From Marinobacter zhanjiangensis (lineage in GTDB: Bacteria; Pseudomonadota; Gammaproteobacteria; Pseudomonadales; Oleiphilaceae), in NCBI RefSeq assembly GCF_014651935.1, contig NZ_BMXV01000008.1, forward strand, positions 1 to 64,000: a stretch of 64,000 bases of DNA, read 5' to 3'. The notes under the pieces were generated by a model, which saw only the letters and a list, made by a program, of their open reading frames with translations, did no database searches and had not been told where the DNA came from. Both the position numbers and the translations under genes were made by a program. This document shows positions 1 to 8,370 of the stretch, in pieces (position 1 is the first letter of the stretch; the number at the start of each line of letters is the position of its first letter).

Positions 1-18
1 ACCGCTACTGATTAAATA

Positions 19-1368
19 TTAAGCGGTTAGACCCTGACCTGAACCGGTATGGCGATAGGTCGACCCGTCTGCGAGACTTGTTGGCGGCCTATGAGAAATC
101 CGGGCTAAGCGGTAAGCGAGTCTTTCTTGATGCGGGACCAACGATCGTATAGCTCTCGTGGTGGCATATCGAACGGCCTCCGCAGGATCGTAACCAAACA
201 GACTGGATGCACTTCGGGCCACTATTTTAAGCACGTTTGGGTGATAATAGATTGACTCAACGGAATACTGTTCTAGTGCGATTATACCTTCTGACTTTAA
301 CGCCTCAACTTCATCTTCAGGCCGAAAATCACGGTCAACCAAACCTATAGCACGGGTACGATGGTGGTCGACGCTAGCCGTTAAGCCGCGAACAATCTTC
401 TCAACATCAACACAGCTATTGGACGGAACAACTGATATATCAGGGAATGCTAACTGATAAATTTGCATATCTAGGCTAGAACTTGCTCCCTCGACAAAAA
501 GCACTTTTTTTCGCGAACCAAGTATCGTTCTCGCTACCGATTCATCCAGCGTATTCAGGTCTGAAATTATATCAACTTCCCATTTCCTGGGGTTGTGAAC
601 ATACTCGCGGAGAACGACCACCTCCGACCCTTGTTGATCTAAAGGAAGGCTTATATCGTGGGTCGAAACAATGAAGGCGCAGTCATTGCGCATTGCAAGT
701 AATGACGTCAAAAGAGGAGAGACAATTGAACGATGCAAGTGTCTTTCAGGCTCATCTAGCAAAATGAGCATTCCTGGCTTTGCGGTTAGAACGCTCGCGC
801 AGATCAAAATGGCGTTTCTTTCTCCATCAGAGAGTGCAGCAATACTGTATGGATCTGAGCCATCCTTTTTAGCTAGAAGCTTACTCGCCTCATCAACACT
901 GATTTCTATATCCAGATTCGCAATGCTGAGTAGCCTATTCAGCTTTTCAAGTGGCGGAGACTGTGCCGCCAGCTCTTCCGCTCGCGTTAAATTTCCACTT
1001 CTTATCGCAGCTGCAATATTTCTCGCATCAGTGTTTTCTGAATCAATTAAGTCAAAAATTGTGATCTGCGAGCGTGCATGAGCGTGGTGATCTACATACC
1101 TCGCGGTCTCTTGAACGTCTTGATTCAATATGTTGGTTTCATTTTGATCGCGAGTTGCCGGAGTGAGTTCCAAAGAGTTGTTGTTAAACCATACTTGTCG
1201 ATGAGCTGAAATCCTTCGATAACGGCCCCTGTTCTGGGTTGCAAACTGCTGCATGAGGCTGGATTTCCCGGATCCATTCGGCCCGACGACGAAAGCCATT
1301 TGGCCCATCTCAAGATTCAGCTGTTTTCCTTCACCCTCAAATTGTGGGAAGTTTAAATTGAAAGCCAT
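19..1368 (-). CDS. AAA family ATPase with C-terminal DUF4435 (TOPRIM-like) domain
   Basis: A 449-residue ABC/SMC-like ATPase. Walker A is GPNGSGKSS (residues 29-37), the signature is LSDGERN (about 179-185), Walker B is ILLDEPERHLH (about 202-212) and the switch is STHD (about 235). A C-terminal segment with FVEG (Glu about 293) and LVDRDF (Asp about 345 and 347) has the acidic pattern of a TOPRIM fold and matches DUF4435. I chose the ATG at 1368 because a GGAAGGA-like site lies upstream; an in-frame TTG at 1455 has none. The gene is clearly richer in AT than the genes to its right and abuts a tRNA-Leu 3' end, so horizontal acquisition is likely. OLD-like AAA plus TOPRIM proteins often act in phage defence, but that role here is inference. 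Confidence 0.8.
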   Translation of the reverse strand: MAFNLNFPQFEGEGKQLNLEMGQMAFVVGPNGSGKSSLMQQFATQNRGRYRRISAHRQVWFNNNSLELTPATRDQNETNILNQDVQETARYVDHHAHARSQITIFDLIDSENTDARNIAAAIRSGNLTRAEELAAQSPPLEKLNRLLSIANLDIEISVDEASKLLAKKDGSDPYSIAALSDGERNAILICASVLTAKPGMLILLDEPERHLHRSIVSPLLTSLLAMRNDCAFIVSTHDISLPLDQQGSEVVVLREYVHNPRKWEVDIISDLNTLDESVARTILGSRKKVLFVEGASSSLDMQIYQLAFPDISVVPSNSCVDVEKIVRGLTASVDHHRTRAIGLVDRDFRPEDEVEALKSEGIIALEQYSVESIYYHPNVLKIVARSASSLFGYDPAEAVRYATTRAIRSLVPHQERLAYRLARISHRPPTSLADGSTYRHTGSGQGLTA

Positions 1369-1548
1369 AAAACGAGATCCTTCCACCGATCCAGCGAGAG
1401 TGCGGACACGCAAAACTGTTTGGCTCGTTGTACCTGAAACATTACTGAGGGGCAATCCAATGGCGACTGAAATGTCTACATTGCGTCTACATGGAATTTC
1501 ATAACTTTGGCAGGCATTAGCAAAGGCATCGTAATCTACTGATAATCA

Positions 1549-1635
1549 TGGTGCCCGGGGCCGGACTCGAACCGGCACGACCTAACGGTCAGGGGATTTT
1601 AAGTCCCCAGTGTCTACCAATTTCACCACCCGGGC
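1549..1635 (-). tRNA. tRNA-Leu (anticodon UAA)
   Basis: On the minus strand this 87-nt gene begins GCCCGGG and ends in the pairing CCCGGGC, discriminator A and an encoded CCA. The anticodon stem-loop is GGGGA-CTTAAAA-TCCCC, giving anticodon TAA. A long variable arm and the GGTTCGAGTCC T-arm are visible. The 3' end faces left, towards the AT-rich ATPase region, so this tRNA is a plausible attachment site for an island to its left. Confidence 0.96.
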
Positions 1636-1720
1636 AGATCGGAGGGCAATTGCAGGCCGGGATTGTATAAGGCCGTGGCTCGCAACGCAATTGGGATCAG
1701 GGCTAACGGACACAGGCCGC

Positions 1721-2344
1721 TTAAAGCGCCTTGTGCGCCCTGCCCTGGTACAGGTAGCCGGCAATTCTGGGCGCCTTGGGCATGTAGAAGTTCTCCAGTT
1801 CGGCAATCGTGAATCCAGCCTCGCGAATCAGGCTGTCGATGGGGCGGTTGAGGTGGCATCCGCCGGCTATTTTCTTCCAGCCAGGTGTGATGCGGTGCTG
1901 CCATTTGCGGGTACCGGTGTGCGGCGATTCCCCGTGCTCCAGGAACAGCAGCTCACCACCGGGCCTGAGTACCCGCCACATCTGGTCCAGCGCGGCCCGG
2001 TGATCCGGGATGGTACACAGCGTGAAGGTCAGCAAAACCGTGTCTACACTATTATCCTCAAGCGGGATTTGTTCGCCCGGCAGGTCGAGCCACTGAACGG
2101 GCACCGGCGAGCGTTGGAGGTTTTCCTGTGCTTTGCGTCGCATGCCTTCGGATGGCTCCAGACCATAGACCAGTGCCACCGTTTCCGGGTCGTAGAATTC
2201 CAGGTTGATGCCCGAGCCCATGCCGACTTCCAGTACCGTGCCTGTTGCCCGGGGAATCAGCTGGCTGCGCAGTTTCATCACCTGGCCCACCGAGCAGGCC
2301 TTGTCGATCATGTGCGGCAGAATTCGTTCCTCGTAAAATCCCAA
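1721..2344 (-). CDS. class I SAM-dependent methyltransferase
   Basis: A 207-residue protein of the UbiE/METTL7-like class. The SAM-binding motif I is VLEVGMGSGIN (about 37-47), an acidic turn YGLEPSEGM follows, and the post-I/IV region reads DNSVDTVLLTFTLCTIPD, then the motif VLRPGGELLFLEHG. There is no membrane segment. Translation seems to start at a TTG at 2344, preceded by CTGGAG 8 nt upstream; no upstream ATG fits. The substrate cannot be read from the sequence. It is divergent from cydA and shares its 178-bp upstream region. Confidence 0.85.
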   Translation of the reverse strand: MGFYEERILPHMIDKACSVGQVMKLRSQLIPRATGTVLEVGMGSGINLEFYDPETVALVYGLEPSEGMRRKAQENLQRSPVPVQWLDLPGEQIPLEDNSVDTVLLTFTLCTIPDHRAALDQMWRVLRPGGELLFLEHGESPHTGTRKWQHRITPGWKKIAGGCHLNRPIDSLIREAGFTIAELENFYMPKAPRIAGYLYQGRAHKAL

Positions 2345-2358
2345 GGTGTTCTCCAGAA

Positions 2359-2372
2359 TTGATTTAAAACAA
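2359..2372. promoter_or_regulatory. possible Anr/FNR box upstream of cydA
   Basis: The sequence TTGAT-TTAA-AACAA matches the FNR/Anr palindrome TTGAT-N4-ATCAA except for one base in the right half. It lies about 150 bp before cydA. Oxygen control of bd oxidase operons by Anr is well known in pseudomonads, which makes the site plausible, but a single near-match is weak evidence. Confidence 0.3.
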
Positions 2373-2522
2373 TTGGTGCGACATTCCGACCCATTGGTAA
2401 TGCGCTATCCTGAGAGTAGCATCATAACCATCTGCCGGTACTAACAAAAACCGCACAAACACGAGGCAGTCGGCCCGGGTGGAGGTTTCCTTCACCATAA
2501 CTGTGGTTACCGGAGGTTCCCT

Positions 2523-3935
2523 ATGGAGCTCGATCCCCTGTTGCTGTCGCGAATCCAGTTCGCGTTCGTGGTCTCCTTCCACGCGATTTTCCCTGTCTTT
2601 ACCATCGGTCTGGCATCGTTTATTGCCACCCTTGAAGCATTGGCGTTCAAGACGGAGAACCCTGCCTGGGAACGTCTGTCAGCGTTCTGGACGAAAGTGT
2701 TCGCGGTGGTGTTCGGCATGGGTGTGGTATCGGGCATCGTGATGTCCTTCCAGTTCGGTACCAACTGGTCCAACTTTTCCCAGGCGACGGCCAATTTCAT
2801 GGGGCCGGTACTCAGTTACGAGGTGGTGACTGCGTTCTTCCTGGAGGCGGCTTTCCTCGGCGTGTTGCTGTTCGGTCGCGACAAGGTGCCCCCGGGTGTC
2901 CACCTGTTCGCTGCAATGATGGTGGCGCTGGGTACCTTTATCTCCTCGTTCTGGATTCTCTCCGCCAACAGCTGGATGCAGACTCCGGCCGGGGTGGAGC
3001 TCCGTGACGGGGTGTTCCATGTGGTGTCCTGGTCCGCGGCGCTCTTCAACCCGTCCTTTGGCTGGCGCTTCCTCCATATGGGCCTGGCCTCGTTCCTGAC
3101 CGGTGGCTTTGTGGTGGCCGGCGTCAGTGCCTGGTACCTGTTGCGCGGCCGGGAGGTGGAAGCCAACCGCAAGGCCCTGTCCATCAGCTTGTGGCTGCTG
3201 CTGATCATCGCGCCATTGCAGGCGGTGATCGGTGATTTCCATGGCCTCAATACCCTGGAGCACCAACCGGTCAAGGTAGCGGCCATGGAAGGTAACTGGG
3301 AGACCGGTACCAATGTTCCCCTGCTGCTGTTTGCCCTGCCGGACCAGGCCAACCAGACCAACCATCTGGAGGTCGGCATTCCCGGACTGGCCAGCCTGAT
3401 ACTGGCCCATGATTTCGACGGTGAAGTCCCCGGGCTGGACCAGGCGCCGGCGGCGGAACAACCTCCGGTGGCTGTCGTATTCTGGGCTTTCCGTATCATG
3501 GTTGGCCTGGGCTTCCTGATGATTGGCTTTGCTCTGGCGGGCCTGCTGCTGCGTCCCGGCGGCCGGTTCGCCACCACCAACTGGTTTCTGCAGGGGCTGA
3601 GATTAATGTCGCTCACACCCTTCCTGGCGGTGCTGGCCGGCTGGTTTGTCACTGAAGTGGGCCGGGCACCGTGGCTGGTCTATGGCATGATGACCCAGGC
3701 CGAAGGCCTCACCCCGTCACTCACCGGTGGCATGGCCCTGTTCACCCTGATCGGTTACATGGTGGTCTACGCGCTGGTGTTCTCCGCCGGTGTCTATTAC
3801 CTGATGCGGGTACTCCATGACGGGCTGGAGGCCAGGGATGATACCCATGACTCCGACCGGCCCAAGCGACCGCTGTCCGCTGCCCATGTGCCATTCGAAT
3901 ACAACGAAGACGTTGTCCGTCAGGGGGGATACTGA
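2523..3935 (+). CDS. cydA: cytochrome bd ubiquinol oxidase subunit I (short-Q-loop, CIO type)
   Basis: This 470-residue inner-membrane subunit oxidises quinol and carries the three haems of the bd oxidase. His20 (SFHAIFP) and His185 (WRFLHMGL) sit at the haem-ligand positions of the family. The helix with YEVVTAFFLEAAFLG carries the conserved acidic residues, and GRAPWLVYG near residue 380 is the family GRxPW motif. It is about 50 residues shorter than E. coli CydA and lacks the long Q-loop insertion, so it belongs with the CioA/cyanide-insensitive group. It is the first gene of cydABDC, with cydB starting 1 nt after its stop codon. Confidence 0.95.
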   Translation: MELDPLLLSRIQFAFVVSFHAIFPVFTIGLASFIATLEALAFKTENPAWERLSAFWTKVFAVVFGMGVVSGIVMSFQFGTNWSNFSQATANFMGPVLSYEVVTAFFLEAAFLGVLLFGRDKVPPGVHLFAAMMVALGTFISSFWILSANSWMQTPAGVELRDGVFHVVSWSAALFNPSFGWRFLHMGLASFLTGGFVVAGVSAWYLLRGREVEANRKALSISLWLLLIIAPLQAVIGDFHGLNTLEHQPVKVAAMEGNWETGTNVPLLLFALPDQANQTNHLEVGIPGLASLILAHDFDGEVPGLDQAPAAEQPPVAVVFWAFRIMVGLGFLMIGFALAGLLLRPGGRFATTNWFLQGLRLMSLTPFLAVLAGWFVTEVGRAPWLVYGMMTQAEGLTPSLTGGMALFTLIGYMVVYALVFSAGVYYLMRVLHDGLEARDDTHDSDRPKRPLSAAHVPFEYNEDVVRQGGY

Positions 3936-3936
3936 T

Positions 3937-4938
3937 ATGGAACTGTTTGATCTGGCCCTGATCTGGGCATTCATTATCGGCTTTGGCGTGATCATGTATG
4001 TGCTGATGGACGGCTTCGACCTGGGCGTGGGTATCCTGTTCCCGTTCGCCCCGGATGAAGAGTCCCGGGATGTGATGATGAATTCGGTCGCGCCGGTGTG
4101 GGACGGCAACGAGACCTGGCTGGTACTGGGGGGAGCCGGACTACTGGCGGCCTTCCCCCTGGTGTATTCCATCCTGTTGCCCGCCTTGTATATCGGCGTT
4201 TTCCTGATGCTGGCCGGGCTGATCTTCCGGGGCGTTGCCTTCGAGTTCCGCTTCAAGGCCAACACTTCGCGCTATCTCTGGAACTGGGCGTTTGCCGGGG
4301 GCTCTACTGTTGCTGCGTTTGCTCAGGGCGTGGTGGTAGGCGCCTACATCCAGGGCTTTGAGACCGCCAATCGCGTATACACCGGTGGCGCACTGGACTG
4401 GCTGACCCCGTTCACGGTGCTCACCGGTCTCGGGTTGCTCGCTGGCTATGCCCTGCTGGGTGCAACCTGGCTGGTACTGAAGACGGAAGATGACCTTCAG
4501 CGGTGGGCACGGCGACTGGTGATTCCGTTGCTGGTGGCCGTGCTTGTGGTGTTTGCCATCATCAGTATCTGGACGCCATTCGTGGACCCCTTCGTGCGTG
4601 ATCGCTGGTTTGATCACCTGAGCCTGATCTGGGTATTTCCGGCCCTTGGTCTGATCTGTGCCTACGTGATTTTTCGCGCGGTACGGAATAACCGGGATGG
4701 CATGCCCTTTGTCGCCACCATGGGGCTGTTCATCTTTACCTACCTGGGCCTGATCGTCAGCAAGTGGCCCTACGTGGTGCCGCCGGAGTACACCATCTGG
4801 GACGCCTCGTCGGCCTATGGCTCGCAGCTGTTCCTCCTGTTGGGGCTGCTGTTCGTGATTCCGGTGGTGCTGGGCTACACCGCGTGGACCTACTGGGTCT
4901 TCCGGGGCAAGGTCCGTGCCGGCGAGGGCTACCACTAG
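3937..4938 (+). CDS. cydB: cytochrome bd ubiquinol oxidase subunit II
   Basis: A 333-residue polytopic membrane protein, partner of CydA. The N-terminus MELFDLALIWAFIIGFGV and the stretch MYVLMDGFDLGVGIL are typical of CydB, followed by WDGNETWLVLGG near residue 55. I start it at the ATG at 3937, 1 nt after the cydA stop, because the CydB family begins with this first helix; an upstream in-frame extension lies inside cydA. cydD begins directly after its stop codon. Confidence 0.95.
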   Translation: MELFDLALIWAFIIGFGVIMYVLMDGFDLGVGILFPFAPDEESRDVMMNSVAPVWDGNETWLVLGGAGLLAAFPLVYSILLPALYIGVFLMLAGLIFRGVAFEFRFKANTSRYLWNWAFAGGSTVAAFAQGVVVGAYIQGFETANRVYTGGALDWLTPFTVLTGLGLLAGYALLGATWLVLKTEDDLQRWARRLVIPLLVAVLVVFAIISIWTPFVDPFVRDRWFDHLSLIWVFPALGLICAYVIFRAVRNNRDGMPFVATMGLFIFTYLGLIVSKWPYVVPPEYTIWDASSAYGSQLFLLLGLLFVIPVVLGYTAWTYWVFRGKVRAGEGYH

Positions 4939-6615
4939 GTGGCTCAACCCTCCCCGCGAGAGGCAGCGCGCTGGCTGAAGGAGCGCCAGCGTCCTGCCCT
5001 GCCCCACATCCGTCTGGCCGCGCTGGCCGGATCGCTGGCCGCCCTGGCAACGATTATCCAGCTGGCGGGTGTTGCCTGGATTGCCCACGCTGCACTGGTT
5101 GACGAGGCATCAGCGGCCAGTCTGGTGTGGGTTGCCGCGATGGTTGTAGTGGCTATTGCCGTGCGGGCAACCGCCCTTGCCAGCCAGAACCGGTTTGCCG
5201 CCCGGGCCAGTGATGAGGTTCGCGCCCGGCTGCGCCGGGATCTGCTGGAACGTCTGGGGCACCTGGGTCCCGCCAGGCTCGCCCGAAAATCCTCCGGTAC
5301 CCTGGCATCGGAATGGATCGATCAGGTGGAGGCCCTGCACGGCTATTACGCTCACTACCTGCCCCAGATGATCCTGTGCGTGACGGTGCCGGTGATGATT
5401 CTGGCTATGGTGCTATGGCTGGACTGGCTGGCCGCGGTGTTCCTGCTGCTTTCCGCACCACTGATCCCGTTGTTCATGGCACTGGTCGGCATGGGCGCCG
5501 AGAAACTGAACCAGCAGCACATGGAAACCCTGGGGCGACTGTCCGGCCACTTCCTGGACAGGCTCAGGGGGCTAACCACCTTGCAGCTATTCCAGCACAC
5601 CGCGCCCGCCACCGCGGATATTGCGGAGGCGACTGACGAGTACCGGCGCATCAACCTGAAAACCCTGCGGGTGGCCTTCCTGTCGTCCGCGGTACTGGAA
5701 TTTTTTGCCTCGGTTGCCATTGCGGTGATCGCCATCTATATCGGCTTCGGACTGCTGGGCTACATTGAGTACGGCCCCTCACCACAGCTGACGATGTTCT
5801 CGGGGTTGTTCATCCTGTTGCTGGCGCCGGAATTCTTCCAGCCCCTGCGACAGCTGGCCCAGCATTACCATGACCGGGCCACGGCCCTGGGTGCGGCGGC
5901 CCAGCTACAGGCCCGGCTGGCCGACACGCCGGTTACCCCACGGGACAACACCACACAGGCTGTTTCAGACCCGGACAATGCGCTCCGGATCGACGAGCTG
6001 ATGGTGACCTTTGAGGATGGGCGAACCGGCCTGGTGGATGTCTCACTGAACATTCCTCCGGGACAGCTCGTGCTCCTTGAAGGCACCTCGGGCAGCGGCA
6101 AGTCGACCCTGCTCAATGTCATGGCAGGCTTTCTGGCCCCGTCCGGCGGGTCTGTGCGTTGCTTTGGCCAGGTGCCTGGCAGCGAACCCTTTGGCTGGCT
6201 GGGGCAGACACCCTTTATCCGGCAGGATACCTGGGCCGGCAACTTCAGACTGGTGGCACCGGAGGCCTCAGACGACGCCTTGCTGACAGCCCTGGAGCGG
6301 GTCGGTCTGAAGCAACTGGTCAGCCAGCGGCCCAATGGCCTGGATACCCCCATCCAGGAGGGCGGCGCCGGTCTGTCCGGCGGACAGGCACGCCGCCTGG
6401 CCCTGGCGCGACTGTTCCTGGCGGACTATCGCCTGGTGCTGATGGATGAACCCACCGCTGGCCTTGATGGCCAGAGTGAGCAACAGGTAATCGACGCCAT
6501 CCACGCCCTGCGACAGCGCGGCGTCACCATAGTTATTGCCAGCCATCACCCGGCATTCCGGGCTGTCGCCGACCGCAGGCTGTTACTCCGTGACGGGAGG
6601 CTGGTCAATGACTGA
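4939..6615 (+). CDS. cydD: ABC exporter subunit CydD (cytochrome bd assembly)
   Basis: A 558-residue fused permease-ATPase: about six membrane helices in the first 310 residues, then an ATPase domain with Walker A GTSGSGKST (about 378), signature LSGGQ (about 477) and Walker B LVLMDEPTAGLD. CydD pairs with CydC; in E. coli the pair exports cysteine and glutathione and is required for bd oxidase assembly. The GTG start at 4939 follows the cydB stop with no gap, and the 3' end overlaps cydC by 8 nt, indicating translational coupling. Confidence 0.93.
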   Translation: MAQPSPREAARWLKERQRPALPHIRLAALAGSLAALATIIQLAGVAWIAHAALVDEASAASLVWVAAMVVVAIAVRATALASQNRFAARASDEVRARLRRDLLERLGHLGPARLARKSSGTLASEWIDQVEALHGYYAHYLPQMILCVTVPVMILAMVLWLDWLAAVFLLLSAPLIPLFMALVGMGAEKLNQQHMETLGRLSGHFLDRLRGLTTLQLFQHTAPATADIAEATDEYRRINLKTLRVAFLSSAVLEFFASVAIAVIAIYIGFGLLGYIEYGPSPQLTMFSGLFILLLAPEFFQPLRQLAQHYHDRATALGAAAQLQARLADTPVTPRDNTTQAVSDPDNALRIDELMVTFEDGRTGLVDVSLNIPPGQLVLLEGTSGSGKSTLLNVMAGFLAPSGGSVRCFGQVPGSEPFGWLGQTPFIRQDTWAGNFRLVAPEASDDALLTALERVGLKQLVSQRPNGLDTPIQEGGAGLSGGQARRLALARLFLADYRLVLMDEPTAGLDGQSEQQVIDAIHALRQRGVTIVIASHHPAFRAVADRRLLLRDGRLVND

Positions 6616-8248
6616 GCTTTGGCCCTGGTTCCGTCTGCTGTTGGCCCACCGGCAGCGCCTGTTCATCGGCGGCCTGTTAATGTTCGCCACGATTCTGGCC
6701 GGCGTCGGGCTGATGGCCCTGTCGGGGTGGTTTATCACCGCTACGGCCCTGACCGGGTTGCTGATGGCAGCGGGCGTCAATGCCCACCTGGACATCTACA
6801 CACCCGGCGGTGGCATTCGCTTCTTTGCCCTCGCCCGTACTGCTTCTCGTTATTTCGAGCGCCTCTATAACCACGATACAGTGCTGCGCCTGCTGGCCGA
6901 CCTGCGGGTGGTTTTCTTCCGGCGTCTTGCGGCAGCACCACCTGATGCACGGGGCGGCAAGCGGGCCGCCGACTGGCTGACCCGCCTGACCCGTGATATC
7001 GACACCCTGGATACCCTCTACCTGCAACTGGTTGCCCCGCCGGCAATGGCCCTGGCGGGACTGGTGATTCTGGCGGTCGTGCTGGCCGTGGTCGCCCCGC
7101 TCATGCTCTGGTCGCTGGTGCCACTGTTGCTGCTGATACCGGTGCTGGCCCTGTTGTCCCGGCTCACACTCGTGCCGGGCGAACAGCAGGGTTTCGGGGA
7201 GGAAGCCCTGCGGGGGCGAATGGTAGACGCCATTGAAGGCATGGCGGAGCTGCAGGGCGCCCATCGCTGGTCCGGCGAGGCCGGGCAACTGCTGGCAGAC
7301 AGCCGCGGCCTGGACCGGTTGAAGCTGACCACCGAGACCCGAACCGCCATCACCCATGGCATTACTCTGATGGCGATACAGGTGGCTGTCATCACCGCCC
7401 TGTGGACCGGGCTGGGGCTCTGGCGCGATGGCCAGCTCAGCGGCCCGGTCGCCCTGTTGTTCACCCTGGCCATTCTTGGTCTCGGCGAAGCCTTCAGCGG
7501 CCTGCCAACGGCGTTTGGCCGCCTGGGCGCCACACTGGGCGCCGCCTCCCGCCTCAACAGCGAAGGCCATGAGACGACCAGGCCGGAACCAGAAGCCAGA
7601 CCACCAGCCCCGGCGGAGATCGCCCTGGAGTCCGTGGCCATGAGTCGTCATGGCGAGACCCTGTTCAGCCCCATAACCGTAAAACTGCGGCCCGGGCAGC
7701 GGCTGGCTCTGGTGGGGCGGTCCGGCTCCGGCAAATCGACATTACTGGATCATCTGGCCGGTATCGAAGGCGCCGACGTCGAAGGTGGGCTTCGATTGGC
7801 CGGGCAACAGGTCATCCCGTCCCGACACGAGGGTTGGCGTGGCTGCACCAGCTATCTTCGCCAGAACACTCACTTCTTCAGCGACAGCCTGCGGGCCAAC
7901 CTGATCATGGCGAAACCGGATGCTTCCGGGCAGGAACTGACGGACGTACTGGACGCTGTAGGGCTATCGGACCTGCTGGCAAATCTACCCCAGGGCCTGG
8001 ATACCTGGATCGGCGATCAGGGGCGGCTACTGTCCGGCGGTGAGCGTCGAAGGGTCGGGCTGGCGAGGGCCCTGTTGCGACCCGGCTGGCTGTTACTGCT
8101 GGACGAGCCCTTTACCGGGGTCGATGAGGCCACCCGCACCCGGATATGCAAGTCCATCGAACCCTGGCTGGCAGGACGCACCTGTGTTTTCGCCGGTCAT
8201 GCCCCCGAGGCCTTGCCTGAATCCGATATTTGCATCAGGCTTGATTGA
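6608..8248 (+). CDS. cydC: ABC exporter subunit CydC (cytochrome bd assembly)
   Basis: A 546-residue permease-ATPase partner of CydD. The N-terminal half holds the membrane helices (LFIGGLLMFATILAGVGLM and others); the ATPase has Walker A GRSGSGKST (about 370), signature LSGGERRR and Walker B LLLLDEPFTGVDEAT. The ATG at 6608 overlaps the cydD stop and gives a protein with a normal CydC N-terminus. It ends the cydABDC operon; 122 bp follow before the next gene. Confidence 0.93.
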   Translation: MTELWPWFRLLLAHRQRLFIGGLLMFATILAGVGLMALSGWFITATALTGLLMAAGVNAHLDIYTPGGGIRFFALARTASRYFERLYNHDTVLRLLADLRVVFFRRLAAAPPDARGGKRAADWLTRLTRDIDTLDTLYLQLVAPPAMALAGLVILAVVLAVVAPLMLWSLVPLLLLIPVLALLSRLTLVPGEQQGFGEEALRGRMVDAIEGMAELQGAHRWSGEAGQLLADSRGLDRLKLTTETRTAITHGITLMAIQVAVITALWTGLGLWRDGQLSGPVALLFTLAILGLGEAFSGLPTAFGRLGATLGAASRLNSEGHETTRPEPEARPPAPAEIALESVAMSRHGETLFSPITVKLRPGQRLALVGRSGSGKSTLLDHLAGIEGADVEGGLRLAGQQVIPSRHEGWRGCTSYLRQNTHFFSDSLRANLIMAKPDASGQELTDVLDAVGLSDLLANLPQGLDTWIGDQGRLLSGGERRRVGLARALLRPGWLLLLDEPFTGVDEATRTRICKSIEPWLAGRTCVFAGHAPEALPESDICIRLD

Positions 8249-8370
8249 AATCAGCAGCTTGACAGATCCCTTCATTCACCATGTCTGGTAGGTGCAATCT
8301 TGCCCACGCGATCGGGCGTCGGTTGAACGTCAGAAGTGGAACGCAAACATAAGGATAAACCGGGGACGGT

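Noticed and set aside
671..1081. A serine-rich plus-strand frame over the AAA ATPase
   Set aside because: It is the complement of the leucine/alanine-rich ATPase coding sequence, which has intact Walker motifs.
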